Shown: one piece after another, positions 45,295-55,728 of the stretch
How the letters are laid out: each line of letters starts with the position of its first letter
Position numbering within the stretch: the stretch's first letter is position 1
NCBI GenBank assembly: GCA_029582165.1
Contig: CM055875.1
Span: forward strand, 6,366,001-6,430,000
From: Portulaca oleracea
Taxonomy: Eukaryota > Streptophyta > Magnoliopsida > Caryophyllales > Portulacaceae
Length of the DNA stretch: 64,000 bases
Reading direction: 5' to 3'
Made by a program: the position numbers and the translations under genes
The notes under the pieces: model-generated
Database searches by the model: none
The model's input: only the letters and a program-made list of their open reading frames with translations
Told to the model about the DNA's origin: nothing

Positions 45295-47458
45295 GTGTGT
45301 GGTTTTGATGTACTCAACATAGGAGACCCGAGTCTAGCTTGGATCCCCGGCCCAACAAGTCGCTTGATCCGTAACCCAGTCTTCGTTCCGTCAGCACCAA
45401 GGTCCAAAACCTCCCGTCGTCTACAATTCGACATGTCTCCCGAAGAGAATCATGAGGGTAACCAAGATCATGAGGCCCTAGTCAAACTTCTTGAAGAGAA
45501 GTTCAAGCAAGTTGAGGGTTCAATCACTTTTGCTGCCTTACAGCAAGAGAAGAAAATCGATGAGCACATCGCTCGGCACCGAGAACTCATCCAAAGACAA
45601 GATACTCGTATAAAGCAACAACAAGAAACTCGGAATGGTGTTTTGGAGGCCGTGCAGTGCATCAACATGCGAATGGGAATGACAGATAATGATGAGATGG
45701 AAGTTCTTCCCAATCTTAAGAGTGACAAAGGCGAAGGGAAGATAGGTGAAAGTTCCAATGCTGGATTGGTCATTGAAGTGTCTGATGACACGACACCGAG
45801 GCCGCCACCGCCGGTGACTGTTCCTCAAACTGTCCCGATCAAGGCTGAGTTACGTGATGACCCTGTCATCTAAGATATAAAGGCTCAACTGAATGTGTTC
45901 AAGGATGCTGTGAGCTAGTTGCCCACCTTCACCAATCAGTTTGTCGAGTTCGAACCACCCGCTGACATCAATGCTAATATAGTTGGAAAGATGGACATTA
46001 CGTTGAAGAAGTTCTACCCATCTGAGAATCCAACCCATCATGTGTGGGAGTTCAACCGAGTAATGCCACTTCGAGGTATCACCACCGAGCATTACAAGCA
46101 AGTCTTCCCATCATCGCTGAATGATGAGGCATTGAACTGGTATTACACTCTTCCTCTAGAAGTGCGAGGAGATTGGACTACTTTGCGTAGGGCGTTTATC
46201 GAGCATTATAGCAAGATCCAAAAAGATAAGGTAACCTTAACAGATATCATGGCCATTCGAACAAGGGGAAAATGATTCGTTCACAACCTACTACAATAGG
46301 TGACATGCTAAGCTATCTTAGGTGACTAGCATCATTCCTACAGAAATGCAGTTGGACACATTCGTCCATGGTTTGAAACCAAGTCTGGCACAACAGTTAG
46401 ACTTTCATGTGGTTGAGAGTTTTGAGTACTTGAAGAAGTCGTGTGCTAAGCTAGAGGCACGCAAGGAAAGGACCGCTGCGTCCCAAAATTGGAAGGGCAA
46501 CAACGTGGGAAGAAGGACCACCAATGCTCCTAAGGTGGCGGAGACAAGCTTTGCGCAGAATGTGAATCGTGGTCCGCCTACGAAGACGACCTACTTCCAG
46601 TACGATTCATATACTCCACTTGATATGACTTATGCCGAAGCTTTGGACCGATTGCTAAAATCAAACAAGATTCAGTTGCCAATACCTAGGCCTGAACCTG
46701 AGACTAAGTGACCAGGATGGAACAACAAAGCTTACTGCAAATACCACCGGACTAGAGGTCATGATACTGAGCGATGCTTGACGCTTAAGAATCGGATTGA
46801 GAAGATGATCCGTTCTAGGGCATTACCAGTGCCCACAGTTGCAAATAAACCTAATCCGTTCTGGGGCATTATCACCAACGAAGGAGCACCCACACTCCTT
46901 CCAGAAGATTTGACAGCCTTTACTGTCAACGATATTTGGGTTAGCGATGGAGAGGACAAGTATGAAGAGGATCCTAATGATGGTTTCTGGTCTGATAAGG
47001 AAGAAAAGATTCCACCTAGTGCTGCATTCTTAACTAGGTCAGGGAGGCATAATCAAGCGAGAACTGAACCTGTGGTTCCTTCACCAGATACAACTCCTAC
47101 GAGAACAGAAGTGCTTGCCGCTCCTGAAGATCCGACAACCCTTACCATAAACGGCATATGGGCCAGCGATGACGAAGACATCTATCATCATAGAGGAGTG
47201 ACTCAACAGCGCTTAGAAGAACTGAGGGACAATTTACAAGATATGGTCCTACATTCGGACATCCACCATAAGAAAAAGGTCCGAGAGCACCTTGAGTTTC
47301 AGGATCAACAGATAGAACAACAGCGAGAGGCTATGGACAACATGTTAGAAGAAATTTGCCGTTTAAAGAAAGAATCCAATCCACGAGCCTATAAGAAAAA
47401 GGAGTGGACTCGTTGGTTGCTGTGTTGTCCAACTCTGAATTTGACCCAAGCACCATGA
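45295..47458 (+). pseudogene. Tat2 gag
   Basis: Possible start MSPEENHEGNQDHEALVKLL at 45433 (an upstream in-frame ATG is at 45295). A coiled-coil region (EEKFKQVEGSITFAALQQEK) comes first, then, after stops at about 45871-45918, the capsid domain FYPSENPTHHVWEFNRVMPL, WYYTLPLEVRGDWTTLRRAF. A stop and frameshift at about 46275-46320, then LGLKPSLAQQ-type C-terminal helices (FVHGLKPSLAQQLDFHVVES). The CCHC-like box YCKYHRTRGHDTERCLTLKN (about 46738) is the signature of Tat/Ogre Gag. An acidic tail repeats LTAFTVNDIWVSDGED and LTINGIWASDDED. Confidence 0.85.
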
Positions 47459-47791
47459 TCTCTACTGATGGAGATTGCCACCAAGTGACCTGGGTCGATG
47501 CCACTAATGATAAATATACCCTAGTGTAAGGAGAACCTTGTAAGGTCCAGTCTGAGTCGAGCATTAGTGAGTCTATAATCGAGTTTGAGTCTGATAAGTT
47601 TGTATCCATTTCTGTATTCAATGAAGTGAACGTTTCTGAGTATCTCTGTTCTTCTTCTCTTCTCCCTAATTGTTGTGCTAATAACCATCAATTTGATGTT
47701 TAACCTTTAAAAGACTTTAATGAATTAACGCAAGCCATGAACGACCACGAGAATCACATGACACCTGTTGAAGAAACCATCGCCATAAAAT
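47459..47791 (+). pseudogene. Tat2 gag-pol junction, protease not found
   Basis: Short broken frames with several stops. No DSG/DTG protease motif is seen here or in the preceding tail, so protease is missing or decayed beyond recognition. Confidence 0.5.
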
Positions 47792-49284
47792 GTGGGGACG
47801 CCTGAAACTCCCCGGGAATTGAGAATTGGCAAATCACTAACCCTGGAGGAGCAACATGAGTTCACCTCGCTTTTAAGGGAGTTTGTAGACGTCTTCGCTT
47901 GGTCTTACGAAGACATGCCCGGAATCGACAGAGAGATAGCTGAACATACCATTCTGCTCTACCCGGATGCTAAACCGGTACAATAACGACCTCGTAAAAT
48001 CAAGAATGAGTGGTCAGACAAAATTCACGGTGAGATTAAGAAGCAGTTGGAAGCCAAGTTCATCAGGGCAGTAGAATACCCGGAGTGGGTAGCTAACATT
48101 CTGCTTGTACCGAAGAAAGACGAAAAGGTCCGAATGTGTGTTGATTTTCGAGATCTGAATGAAGCTAGCCTAAAGGATTGCTTTCCTTTACCACATATTG
48201 ACGTTTTGGTTGATCACACCTGCTGACATGAGCCGCTGTCATTCATGGATGGGTATGCTGGTTACAACCAAATCAAAATGGCTGAGAAGATATGGAGAAA
48301 ACGTCATTCATCACTCCGTGGGGAACTTTCTGTTACACTGTCATGCCTTTCGGACTAAAGAACACTGGTGCTACTTATCAACGTACTGCAACTACCCTGC
48401 TGCATGACATGATCCACGTAGAAGTTGAGGTATATGTGGACGACATGATTGCCAAGTCGAAGAAGCGTGAGGATCACATTCCAAACTTACGTAAGTTCTT
48501 CCTTAGGCTCCGCAAGTACAACGTGAGATTGAATCCGCAAAAATGTGAAATTGGAGTTCCTTCGGGAAAATTGTTGGGTTATATCGTTAGTCAACGCGGG
48601 ATAGAGGTCGATCCATCCAAGATCAAAGCAATTCAAGACATGCCTCCGCCTCAGACAGAAAAGGAGATTTGTGGTTTTCTAGGGCGAGTGCAGTATTTGA
48701 GTAGATTAATTTGTAAGCTCACAATGACTTGTGAACCATTATTCAAGAAGCTGAAGAAGGGAGCAACGATCTAATGGGATGACCAGTGTCAGGCAGCATT
48801 TGAGAAGGTTAAAGCCGACTTAACCAATCCACCAGTACTAGTCCCACCTATCTCTGGGAAACCATTATTGCTTTACCTTACTATCAGTTCCAGCGCTATG
48901 GGCGCTATGCTAGTACAAGAAAGTTATGGTCTCGAACAAGCTATCTATTACATCAGCAAGAAGTTTCTGGGTTGTGAGTCTCGCTATTCAGAAATTGAGA
49001 AGATAGCCTTGGCATTAGTATGGTCTACAAAGAAGCTTCGCCACTACATCCTCTCACACACCGTGTATGTGATTGCAACATGTAATCCGGTCAAGTACAT
49101 CATGGAACAGCCTACTATCAACAGCAGGATTGCTCGATGGGTAGTCATGTTATCCAAGTTTGATCTGCATTTTCGACCACAGAAATCCATAAAGGGACGT
49201 GCAGTTTCTGATTTTCTAGCTGAGTATCCTACAGGAAGCCCTGACACTGGGGGCTTGCAGTTTAGTGATGAACGAATATTTTAA
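47792..49284 (+). pseudogene. Tat2 reverse transcriptase and first RNase H
   Basis: RT begins at EFVDVFAWSYEDMPGIDREI, followed by fingers FIRAVEYPEWVANILLVPKK and VRMCVDFRDLNEASLKD. A frameshift between about 48215 and 48290 interrupts SFMDGYAGYNQIKM. The next frame has ITPWGTFCYTVMPFGLKN and the catalytic YVDD at 48433-48444, then the thumb (GIEVDPSKIKAIQDM). A stop at about 48774 is followed by the classic RNase H region, whose first catalytic Asp is replaced (LYLTISSSAMGAML), as usual in the Tat lineage where this domain is a degenerate connection. Confidence 0.92.
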
Positions 49285-49740
49285 GTTGAAGAAGAAGCTT
49301 GGAAGCTATACTTTGATGGTGCTGCTAATCAGATGGGATGCGGGGTCGGAGCACTGTTAGTTTCTCCCGAAGAAATACACTTTCCTTTGGCAGCCAAACT
49401 TGACTGTGAGGCTACCAATAATACTGCTGAGTATGAAGCTTGCATCTTGGGCTTGCGTGTGGCCCTAGAGATGGGAATTAAAAGGCTACGAGTGTTTGTG
49501 GACTCTAGTGAGATCGTCAATCAAGCTACTAGTATATGGAAGGTGAAGAGCGAATCTTTGGCGCTTTACCAGCAACATTTGTCCAAATTCGCTGAGAAGT
49601 TCGACCATATTGAGCTCAAGTATCTACCACGAGGATACAACGAGCTAGCTGATGCATTAGCCAAACTTTCATCCATGGTGGCTATGCCTAAAAAAGATCA
49701 AGCCCCATGGTGGCTATGCCCGAAAAAGATCAAGCCCTAG
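49285..49740 (+). pseudogene. Tat2 second, archaeal-type RNase H
   Basis: WKLYFDGAANQMGCGVGALL carries the first Asp, NNTAEYEACILGLRVAL the Glu, LRVFVDSSEIVNQ the second Asp and ELADALAKLSSM the last Asp, so all four catalytic residues are kept. A second RNase H between the first one and integrase is diagnostic of Tat/Ogre elements. The 3' end carries a 30-bp tandem duplication (VAMPKKDQAPWW / LCPKKIKP) before the stop. Confidence 0.92.
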
Positions 49741-49784
49741 CAGTGACAGTGGAAAGAAGAGATTGTCCTGCTCATCAATAGTTA

Positions 49785-51055
49785 GTGATCGGTTTGGTCA
49801 GTACTAATGCATGGTTCTTTGATATTTATGCATTTCTGAAAGACGGTTCATATCCGCCGAATGCCGAACGTCGAGCCAAGAGGGCTATCCGGTTAGTAGC
49901 CTCTCAATATTGCATCATTCAGGATCGTCTGTACAAGAAGACTGCTACGGGGATAAACCTCCTATGTGTTGATAAGGAGGAAGCTGAGAAATTAATGAAA
50001 TCCACTCACGGAGGGGAGTGTGGACCGCATATGAACGATAGAATGTTGGTTAGGAAGATCCAGAGAGTGGGGTATTTCTGGTCGACTATGGAATCCGATT
50101 GTCTCCAATTTGTGAGAAAATGCCCAAAGTGTCAAGAATATGCTGATCTCAAACACCAACCATCCTCCTAGTTGACCACTTTGGCCTCACCTTGGCCATT
50201 TTCAGTATGGGGAATCGACATTATAGGGAAAATTTCACCACAAGGCACAAGAGGACATAAATATGTGTTGGTAGCTGTGGAGTACTTTACTAAATGGGTA
50301 GAAGCTGCTTCATACTCAAAAATCACTTCGAAGCATGTGGCCAAGTTCATGCTGAGGAACATCATTTGAAGATACGGGGTGCCACATGAGGTGATTAGTG
50401 ACAACGGGAGCCATTTCATGGGCGAATTTGCAACTCTCTTGGCCAAGTACAAAGTCCGACATCACCATGCTTCTCCTTATCGGCCACAAACCTATGGAGC
50501 GGTGGAGGCTGTAAACAACACTCTGGTGAAAATCATCAAGAAGATGGCCATCACTTATAAAGATTGGCCGGACAAGCTTCCTTTTGCACTATGGGGATGT
50601 CGAACGTTAATTCGGACTGCAACTGGAGCTACGTTGTACTCTTTGGTATACGGGATGGAAGCAGTCTTGCCAGTAGAACTTGCCGTTCCTTCTTTAAGGA
50701 TCATTGCTGAAAGTCAAATCCCTGAGGGTGAATGGGCCCGAGCTAGATATGAGGAGTTAGTATTGTTGGATGAAAGACGACTCCGTGCTTTACATAATAT
50801 CAAGCTTTATCAGAGTCGGATTTCCCGAGCATTCAATAAAAAGGTCAAAGATCGAGATTTAGCAGAAGGAGATCTAGTGTTGCAAGAAATAAAGCAGCAC
50901 GTCAGGATCCTCGAGGCAAGTTTTCCCCAAACTGGAAGGGTCCCTACGTCATTATTTCTGTTACTCCAGGAGGCACCGCCCGATTAGCTACACCCGAGGG
51001 AGAGGAGCTCACCCAGCCTGTGAATTTGGATCAGTTGAAAAGATATTACGTTTAA
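49785..51055 (+). pseudogene. Tat2 integrase
   Basis: HHCC zinc finger: STHGGECGPHMND ... FVRKCPKCQEYADL. Catalytic triad present: WGIDIIGKISP (Asp), VISDNGSHF (Asp), PQTYGAVEAVNNTL (Glu). Stops at about 50169 and 50368 split it. The C-terminal part (VKDRDLAEGDLVLQEIKQHV) shifts frame at about 50900; the GPY module and final QPVNLDQLKRYYV follow in the new frame to a stop near 51055. Core residues are intact, so decay is recent or mild. Confidence 0.92.
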
Positions 51056-51139
51056 GCCTCTAAGGGTTGTATCGTTAGCTACTTAGACATGCACTATCTT
51101 ATCCAAGCAAGCAATCGAACTGCCAACAAACCACTTGCT

Positions 51140-51275
51140 TGTGACAAAATAAAGAAAAAAAGAAGAAAAAGAAAGAAAAAAAAAAGAAAAAAAAGAAAAA
51201 GAAAGAGAAAAAAAAGAGGAAAATGAGAGACTAACTTGAAAATCCTTCGGGACGAGTTAGGTAAAAGGAGAGAAT
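51140..51275 (+). repeat. A-rich tract and hairpin copy 4 (Tat2)
   Basis: A GAAAA-rich stretch to 51220, then CTAACTTG/CGAGTTAG (51231-51238, 51253-51260) enclosing TCC-TTCG-GGA (51243-51252), which as RNA is a C(UUCG)G tetraloop. GGTAAAAGGAGAG follows, as in Tat1. Confidence 0.75.
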
Positions 51276-51570
51276 AAAAGTGTTGCAGCTGAAGTTGTGT
51301 TTTTTTTTCTTCTGAAGGACGAAAAGAAGAACATGGCTTGTGTTAATTCCTATAAAACATAAATGTAATATTTTACTTCTTATGTGAATAAAAGGAGTAC
51401 ATCTTTTTAATACATTTTTGTTTTAATTAATTTTCTAAAGGAAAAGCATCAAATAAATAAAATACATAGCACACGCATTTCTTTCATTACATTTCTTTCT
51501 CTCCATCATACTTATTTAAGAACTAAGTCTAGTCTTAGTTGAGTCGGAGTCGATGTAGGCTCATTAGTGC

Positions 51571-53191
51571 TCATTCGGTCGGATTTGCTTGTTCCTCTTT
51601 GCTTGAGTGCGTTTCTTCTTTAGATCTCGACCCAGGAACGCTAGTCACGATGATGCTCTTTAATTTCGGGGTTTCTCGAAGAGGTGATCGCGACGTTCTT
51701 TCACGCCAGTTGACAGCGTCGATAGTAGTAGCAAGCCAACTCCAGTAACCGTCCGTCGAGGTAGTAGAGATACAGTTTGGAGCAGGTGCTTCCTTTTTAG
51801 CCCGCTTCTTCCAATATTTGATCAACGATTCAATCACCGACCCTTGGAGATGGGTAAGGTCGGGAATTTTGCACGGAGGAAGAAGAATGTCTTGAGAATG
51901 CCCCATTTGCCGCATGACTTGTTCGGGGAAATAATATGTCAGCTCCGTAAGGCCAAGCAGAGTGAGGTGGGTCGTCTTACGAGAGTGGCTCGAAAAGCAT
52001 GGCACTTTCCACCATTGAACCCTAATGGGAGAGAAGACCATGTCCAAATGCTCCATAACCCACATCTACAGGTGGAAGGAGGAGAGTGAGAATTTCGGTT
52101 GCACAAAAAAAAATATTACAACCTAAACAAAAAAATAGAGAAAAATCGACACAAGATTCCACATGCAAAATCAGAAAAAAAATATTTTAAAAAAGGAAAA
52201 GATAGAAAGAACAAAAGAAAAGGTGTCGATACTCACTTGAAGAGCGAGGGGACTTCCGCGAAAGGTCTGCGTTGTAGCCCATGAATCGAGACCAAGGAGT
52301 GTCTCGGCAATCATCATTGGAGTAGGATTATAACCCCAGGACATCTCATCTACGACATGGATGAGAGAGATAGATGCAAAACCCTAACCGTCGTGATAAA
52401 ATAGAAATTCGGAAAGAATGCAAAAGACCAAACCTCACACTCGCAACGCCGGGTTGAGTAGGGCTGTTCATCGGTCCGCACTGGACCGAACTGGACTGGA
52501 CCGAATTGGACCGAAGACCGAACTAGAGGACTAAGCTGGACCGAGGATTGGACCGAACTTTTTTTGGTCCGGGACTGGACCGATCGAACTTTGTTCGGTC
52601 CAGTCCTACGTTCAGTCCAGACTAGACTATACATAAAGAAACCCTATAATTTTAGTAACTTCAGTTCTTCAGTTCGGTCCATGGACTGGACCGAGGACTC
52701 AACATCAAATTTTTTTGGATCGAGGACTGGACCGAACTTCCCTCGATCCAGTCCTCGGTCCAGTCCAGTCCAGTCCCTTTTTCGGTCCGGACTGGACTAT
52801 GAACAGCCCTAGATCCTTGAAAGGATCACTAGAGCTTGCAGATTAACCTTGTTGCCAACCAACATGTGTCCTAATGCTCGATGATTGAAGTTCGTTAATT
52901 CCTCGAACTTTTCGCGATGGTTGTGAGCGTGGGAAGGAGTTGTCGGTGGAGCATAAAGATCGAACTTGAACATGCAATCCCACTCTTCAGGAAGAGGGCA
53001 CAATTCGTTCCAGGAGAAGCGAAAGACATGGCACTTAGGATCCCAAAAGGTCAAGGCCGCTTTGAGGAATACCCTATCGATTTTCACTTGTTTCAGACTT
53101 AAAATTAAGGACAAATTGAGTAAGTGAGAAGCCGTTTTTCGGGTTTGGTGAGTGTGGTCATCCATGAGTTGAGTTTTCTTTCAAAGGCCAT
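51571..53191 (-). pseudogene. Antisense DUF7745-like gene of the Tat element, with introns
   Basis: Start MAFERKLNSWMTTLTKPEKR (ATG 53191), an early frameshift, then KIDRVFLKAALTFWDPKCHV and FRFSWNELCPLPEEWD, the opening of the DUF7745/plant-mobile-domain-like fold. Exon 2 (about 52389-52238) reads ISLIHVVDEMSWGYNPTPMM. A clean GT-AG intron occupies 52066-52236. Exon 3 (52065-51571) contains MEHLDMVFSPIRVQWWKVP and LTYYFPEQVMRQMGHSQDIL. A MITE (52459-52811) sits in or beside the first intron. A TATA box stands upstream. Extra antisense genes downstream of pol are known in Tat-lineage elements. Function unknown. The family call is from remembered motif similarity. Confidence 0.65.
52459..52811. 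mobile_element. hAT-like MITE with GGACCGAA repeats
   Basis: Perfect 13-bp terminal repeats TAGGGCTGTTCAT / ATGAACAGCCCTA. The interior is built from variants of CTGGACCGAACTGGA on both strands, so the whole element could fold on itself. Flanking 8-mers GGGTTGAG and GATCCTTG do not match, so the target duplication is lost or altered. Confidence 0.85.
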
Positions 53192-53262
53192 GATTGCAAG
53201 CAAAAAGATAAGGGTTGAGAGAGAACAAGGAAGGAATGAAATCTCAAAATGACAAGGCAAGC

Positions 53263-53369
53263 TTATATAGCTACGGTTTTGCCCAGTACACAGTGGCTCC
53301 ACTGGATGAAGGGGGATGTACACAGCGTCCAACAACACGCATCCGGATGAACCACGGTGCCTGGCACCG
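53263..53369 (-). promoter_or_regulatory. Promoter of the antisense DUF7745-like gene
   Basis: Minus-strand TATATAA at 53263-53269. Upstream on that strand: CAGTGG-CT-CCACTG (53291-53304), CATCCGGATG (53340-53349) and CGGTGCC-T-GGCACCG (53355-53369), all perfect. Confidence 0.65.
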
Positions 53370-53479
53370 CATGTAGGCCGACTGACCACTACACAGAGGG
53401 GATAAACTCGTTTGTAAGTTCACACCCCTACGTGCATGCATCCAGAGGAAAACAGACGCGTTTGTGCATGGGTTTCTAC

Positions 53480-54184
53480 GTGTTTTTTATATTATTTTTT
53501 TTTAAAAAGGTTAAAAAACTACATTCCAAACACAAATAATCAATCCCTATGCTCGGCAAATAATATCTATACATTGAGAATATTTTAAGGTGTAGCGAGA
53601 AATGAAAAGAGTTCTGTCTCTGAGAGCTTTCTGAATGCGATGGAAAGTATGGGTGTGCTCATGATTTATCTGTTGGAAAAATTTGAGGTTTCGGATTCGC
53701 CAAACATTTTCCTAGAGTGTACTGAAACAACTCCAATTTCTACGTGTTTACATAGCACTTTATTTTTTTTCTTTATTTTAGTGTAACAATGTAATTTTAT
53801 TTCTTTTTTTAGTTTTAGAAATTGTAATTTCTTTTGTACATTATTCTTTTTTATTATTTATCCTTTGTAAACAGTCGGAGGTTGACCTAACAATAAAAAT
53901 GGGGGCTTGCATGTGCATCATTAGAGAGTCAAAATCACATAAAATCACATAAAATCACATAAGCAAGATAATCATTTAATCTATCACGATAATCACAAAA
54001 TAATTCTTGCTCATTTTGAGGGAAGCTAAAACAAGCCATCTTTTTTCCTCTATATTCTTTTTCGATTTTTTTTGCTCGTTTTTTTTCGACATTCAATTTT
54101 TTTGGCTACATTTTTCTAGCATAATCGAGAAAGCAATAAACTATGTACATACAAACCAATATCCTAATCTACCAAATAACGCCA
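53480..54184 (-). other. AT-rich DNA, probably the leader of element D
   Basis: No coding frames. Contains three tandem AAAATCACAT units (about 53933-53962). Its right end abuts the primer site of D, so it is likely D's internal 5' region, cut off on the left. Confidence 0.5.
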
Positions 54185-54202
54185 TCCCCGGCAACGGCGC
54201 CA
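54185..54202 (-). promoter_or_regulatory. tRNA-Asp primer-binding site of element D
   Basis: TGGCGCCGTTGCCGGGGA on the minus strand, one base from the LTR end. Confidence 0.92.
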
Positions 54203-54203
54203 T

Positions 54204-54669
54204 TGTTCGGTTGTAGTTTTTGTGGTTTTATGAGTTAAGGTTGTCGGTCCACAGGGATGGGGGTGAGGCTTGATTAAGGTAATCGGTTTGTGTAGAGGGG
54301 TTTTTCTCAATGCGGAAAGCAATAAATAATGTAAAGGGAACCAATTAAATCTAACCTAGGCATGAATCAAAGAAAGCAATCAAAAGCATGAAATCAAATA
54401 AAGCAATTAAAACAAGGAATGGAAATCTAGAACGAACAATGAAATTAGAGACAAGAAATTATACCTTTGATGACCAAAATCTTCTAACCTTCAATCTACC
54501 TTTGCAATTTCCCTCGAACAAACAAGAAAATGTGGATTGGATTACCAAGGATCTCCCAAATTCTCACTAGGAAGTAGAATTGTAATTCCTTGACCCTCAT
54601 CCCCACTAAAAGATGGATTTGATGTGGCTAACCCTAGAAAGCTTTGAAATCAAGTCAACAATGGAAATT

Positions 54670-54704
<35 letters not shown>

Positions 54705-55634
54705 GAAAAGAGAGAAAGCTTGTAAAACTTCAATGGAAACTTGCTTGAATTGAGAAAGCTTGAGAATGTTTGAATACAAATGCTAGAAATCAATGAAAGC
54801 TTGAAGAACAATGAAGAACAATTGAAAACTTGAAGAACAATTAAGAGAGATTAAAGTAAATAAAGGAAAGCAATTAAATCTAATTATACTCCTAAACTAC
54901 CTAGGCTAATTGATTTTACTTGGATTAATACAAGTGGGTATTTATAGAAGAAGGAAAAATACAACCCAAAACCCTAGAAACAAATCGCAGCACGCGCGTC
55001 GGTTTTTCTGCAGACAGAGTGGCTCGGGCGAGCCATTGGGGTGGCTCGGGCGAGCAAGCCTACTGTCCCGCTCTCCTGGCATGTGTCTTTGTTGCCCCAG
55101 AAGCCTGGCTCGGGCGAGCCAGCAGATGGCTCGGGCGAGCCACTGTTCTGGGCAGCTTTTCCCTACCGACTTCAAACGCGCATAACTTCTTCATTCAAAC
55201 TCTGATTTAGGCCCGTAAGATATCGATGGAAAGCTCTCAGTGTGTACTTTAAGCTCCCGAAATTTCAGACCAATCGGAGTTGTAACGAAGGAGTTATGAC
55301 CCAAATAGTGAAGGCACACGTATTTCAAACCTTTGAGTTTGTACCGTTCCCTTGTTTTGCGCAAATCTTGATATGGAATTTCTGGCTTCGGTTTCGCCTC
55401 GGCTCTCGGCTGGGGTTGACTTGGTTTTACTCGGATCTCGGCTCGGGTTGACTTGGTTTGACTCGGGAAATAGCTCGGGATTCCCTAAAAACCTTCAATT
55501 AAGCCCAAACTTCTTCTAACTCCTTATTTTCCTACAAAACACTAAATCATTATATCTAATATATAAATACGGGTTAAAACAAGCAAATATACCCTATAAA
55601 AGAGAAGAATTTCGGGTCGGAACGAGGCCGAACA
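54204..55634 (-). mobile_element. 5' LTR of gypsy element D
   Basis: Plus-strand ends TGTTCGGTTG and AGGCCGAACA, with short inverted ends TGTTCGG/CCGAACA. Minus-strand TATAAATA at 54939-54946. A GA microsatellite (54670-54706) lies in the transcribed part. U3 contains the palindrome cluster and a block shared with LTR E (55153-55305). The 3' LTR is not in the window. Confidence 0.85.
55020..55142 (-). promoter_or_regulatory. GGCTCGGGCGAGCC palindrome cluster of LTR D
   Basis: Perfect dyads TGGCTCG-GG-CGAGCCA (55020-55035), CTGGCTCG-GG-CGAGCCAG (55105-55122) and TGGCTCG-GG-CGAGCCA (55127-55142), plus one imperfect copy at 55043. They begin 74 bp upstream of the TATA box. Confidence 0.8.
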
Positions 55635-55728
55635 AACTCTGGGATATCAGGAGACCTTCGCCGCGAAGAACTGGCATAGGGATCGCGTGGCACACTTATC
55701 AGATTTTGATCCCTGCGCCTAGATGGTC

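Noticed and set aside
54185..54202. Apparent tRNA-Asp 3' end
   Set aside because: Only the last 18 bases match; no cloverleaf is present and it abuts an LTR, so it is a primer-binding site. The same holds for 15114, 23667 and 60466.
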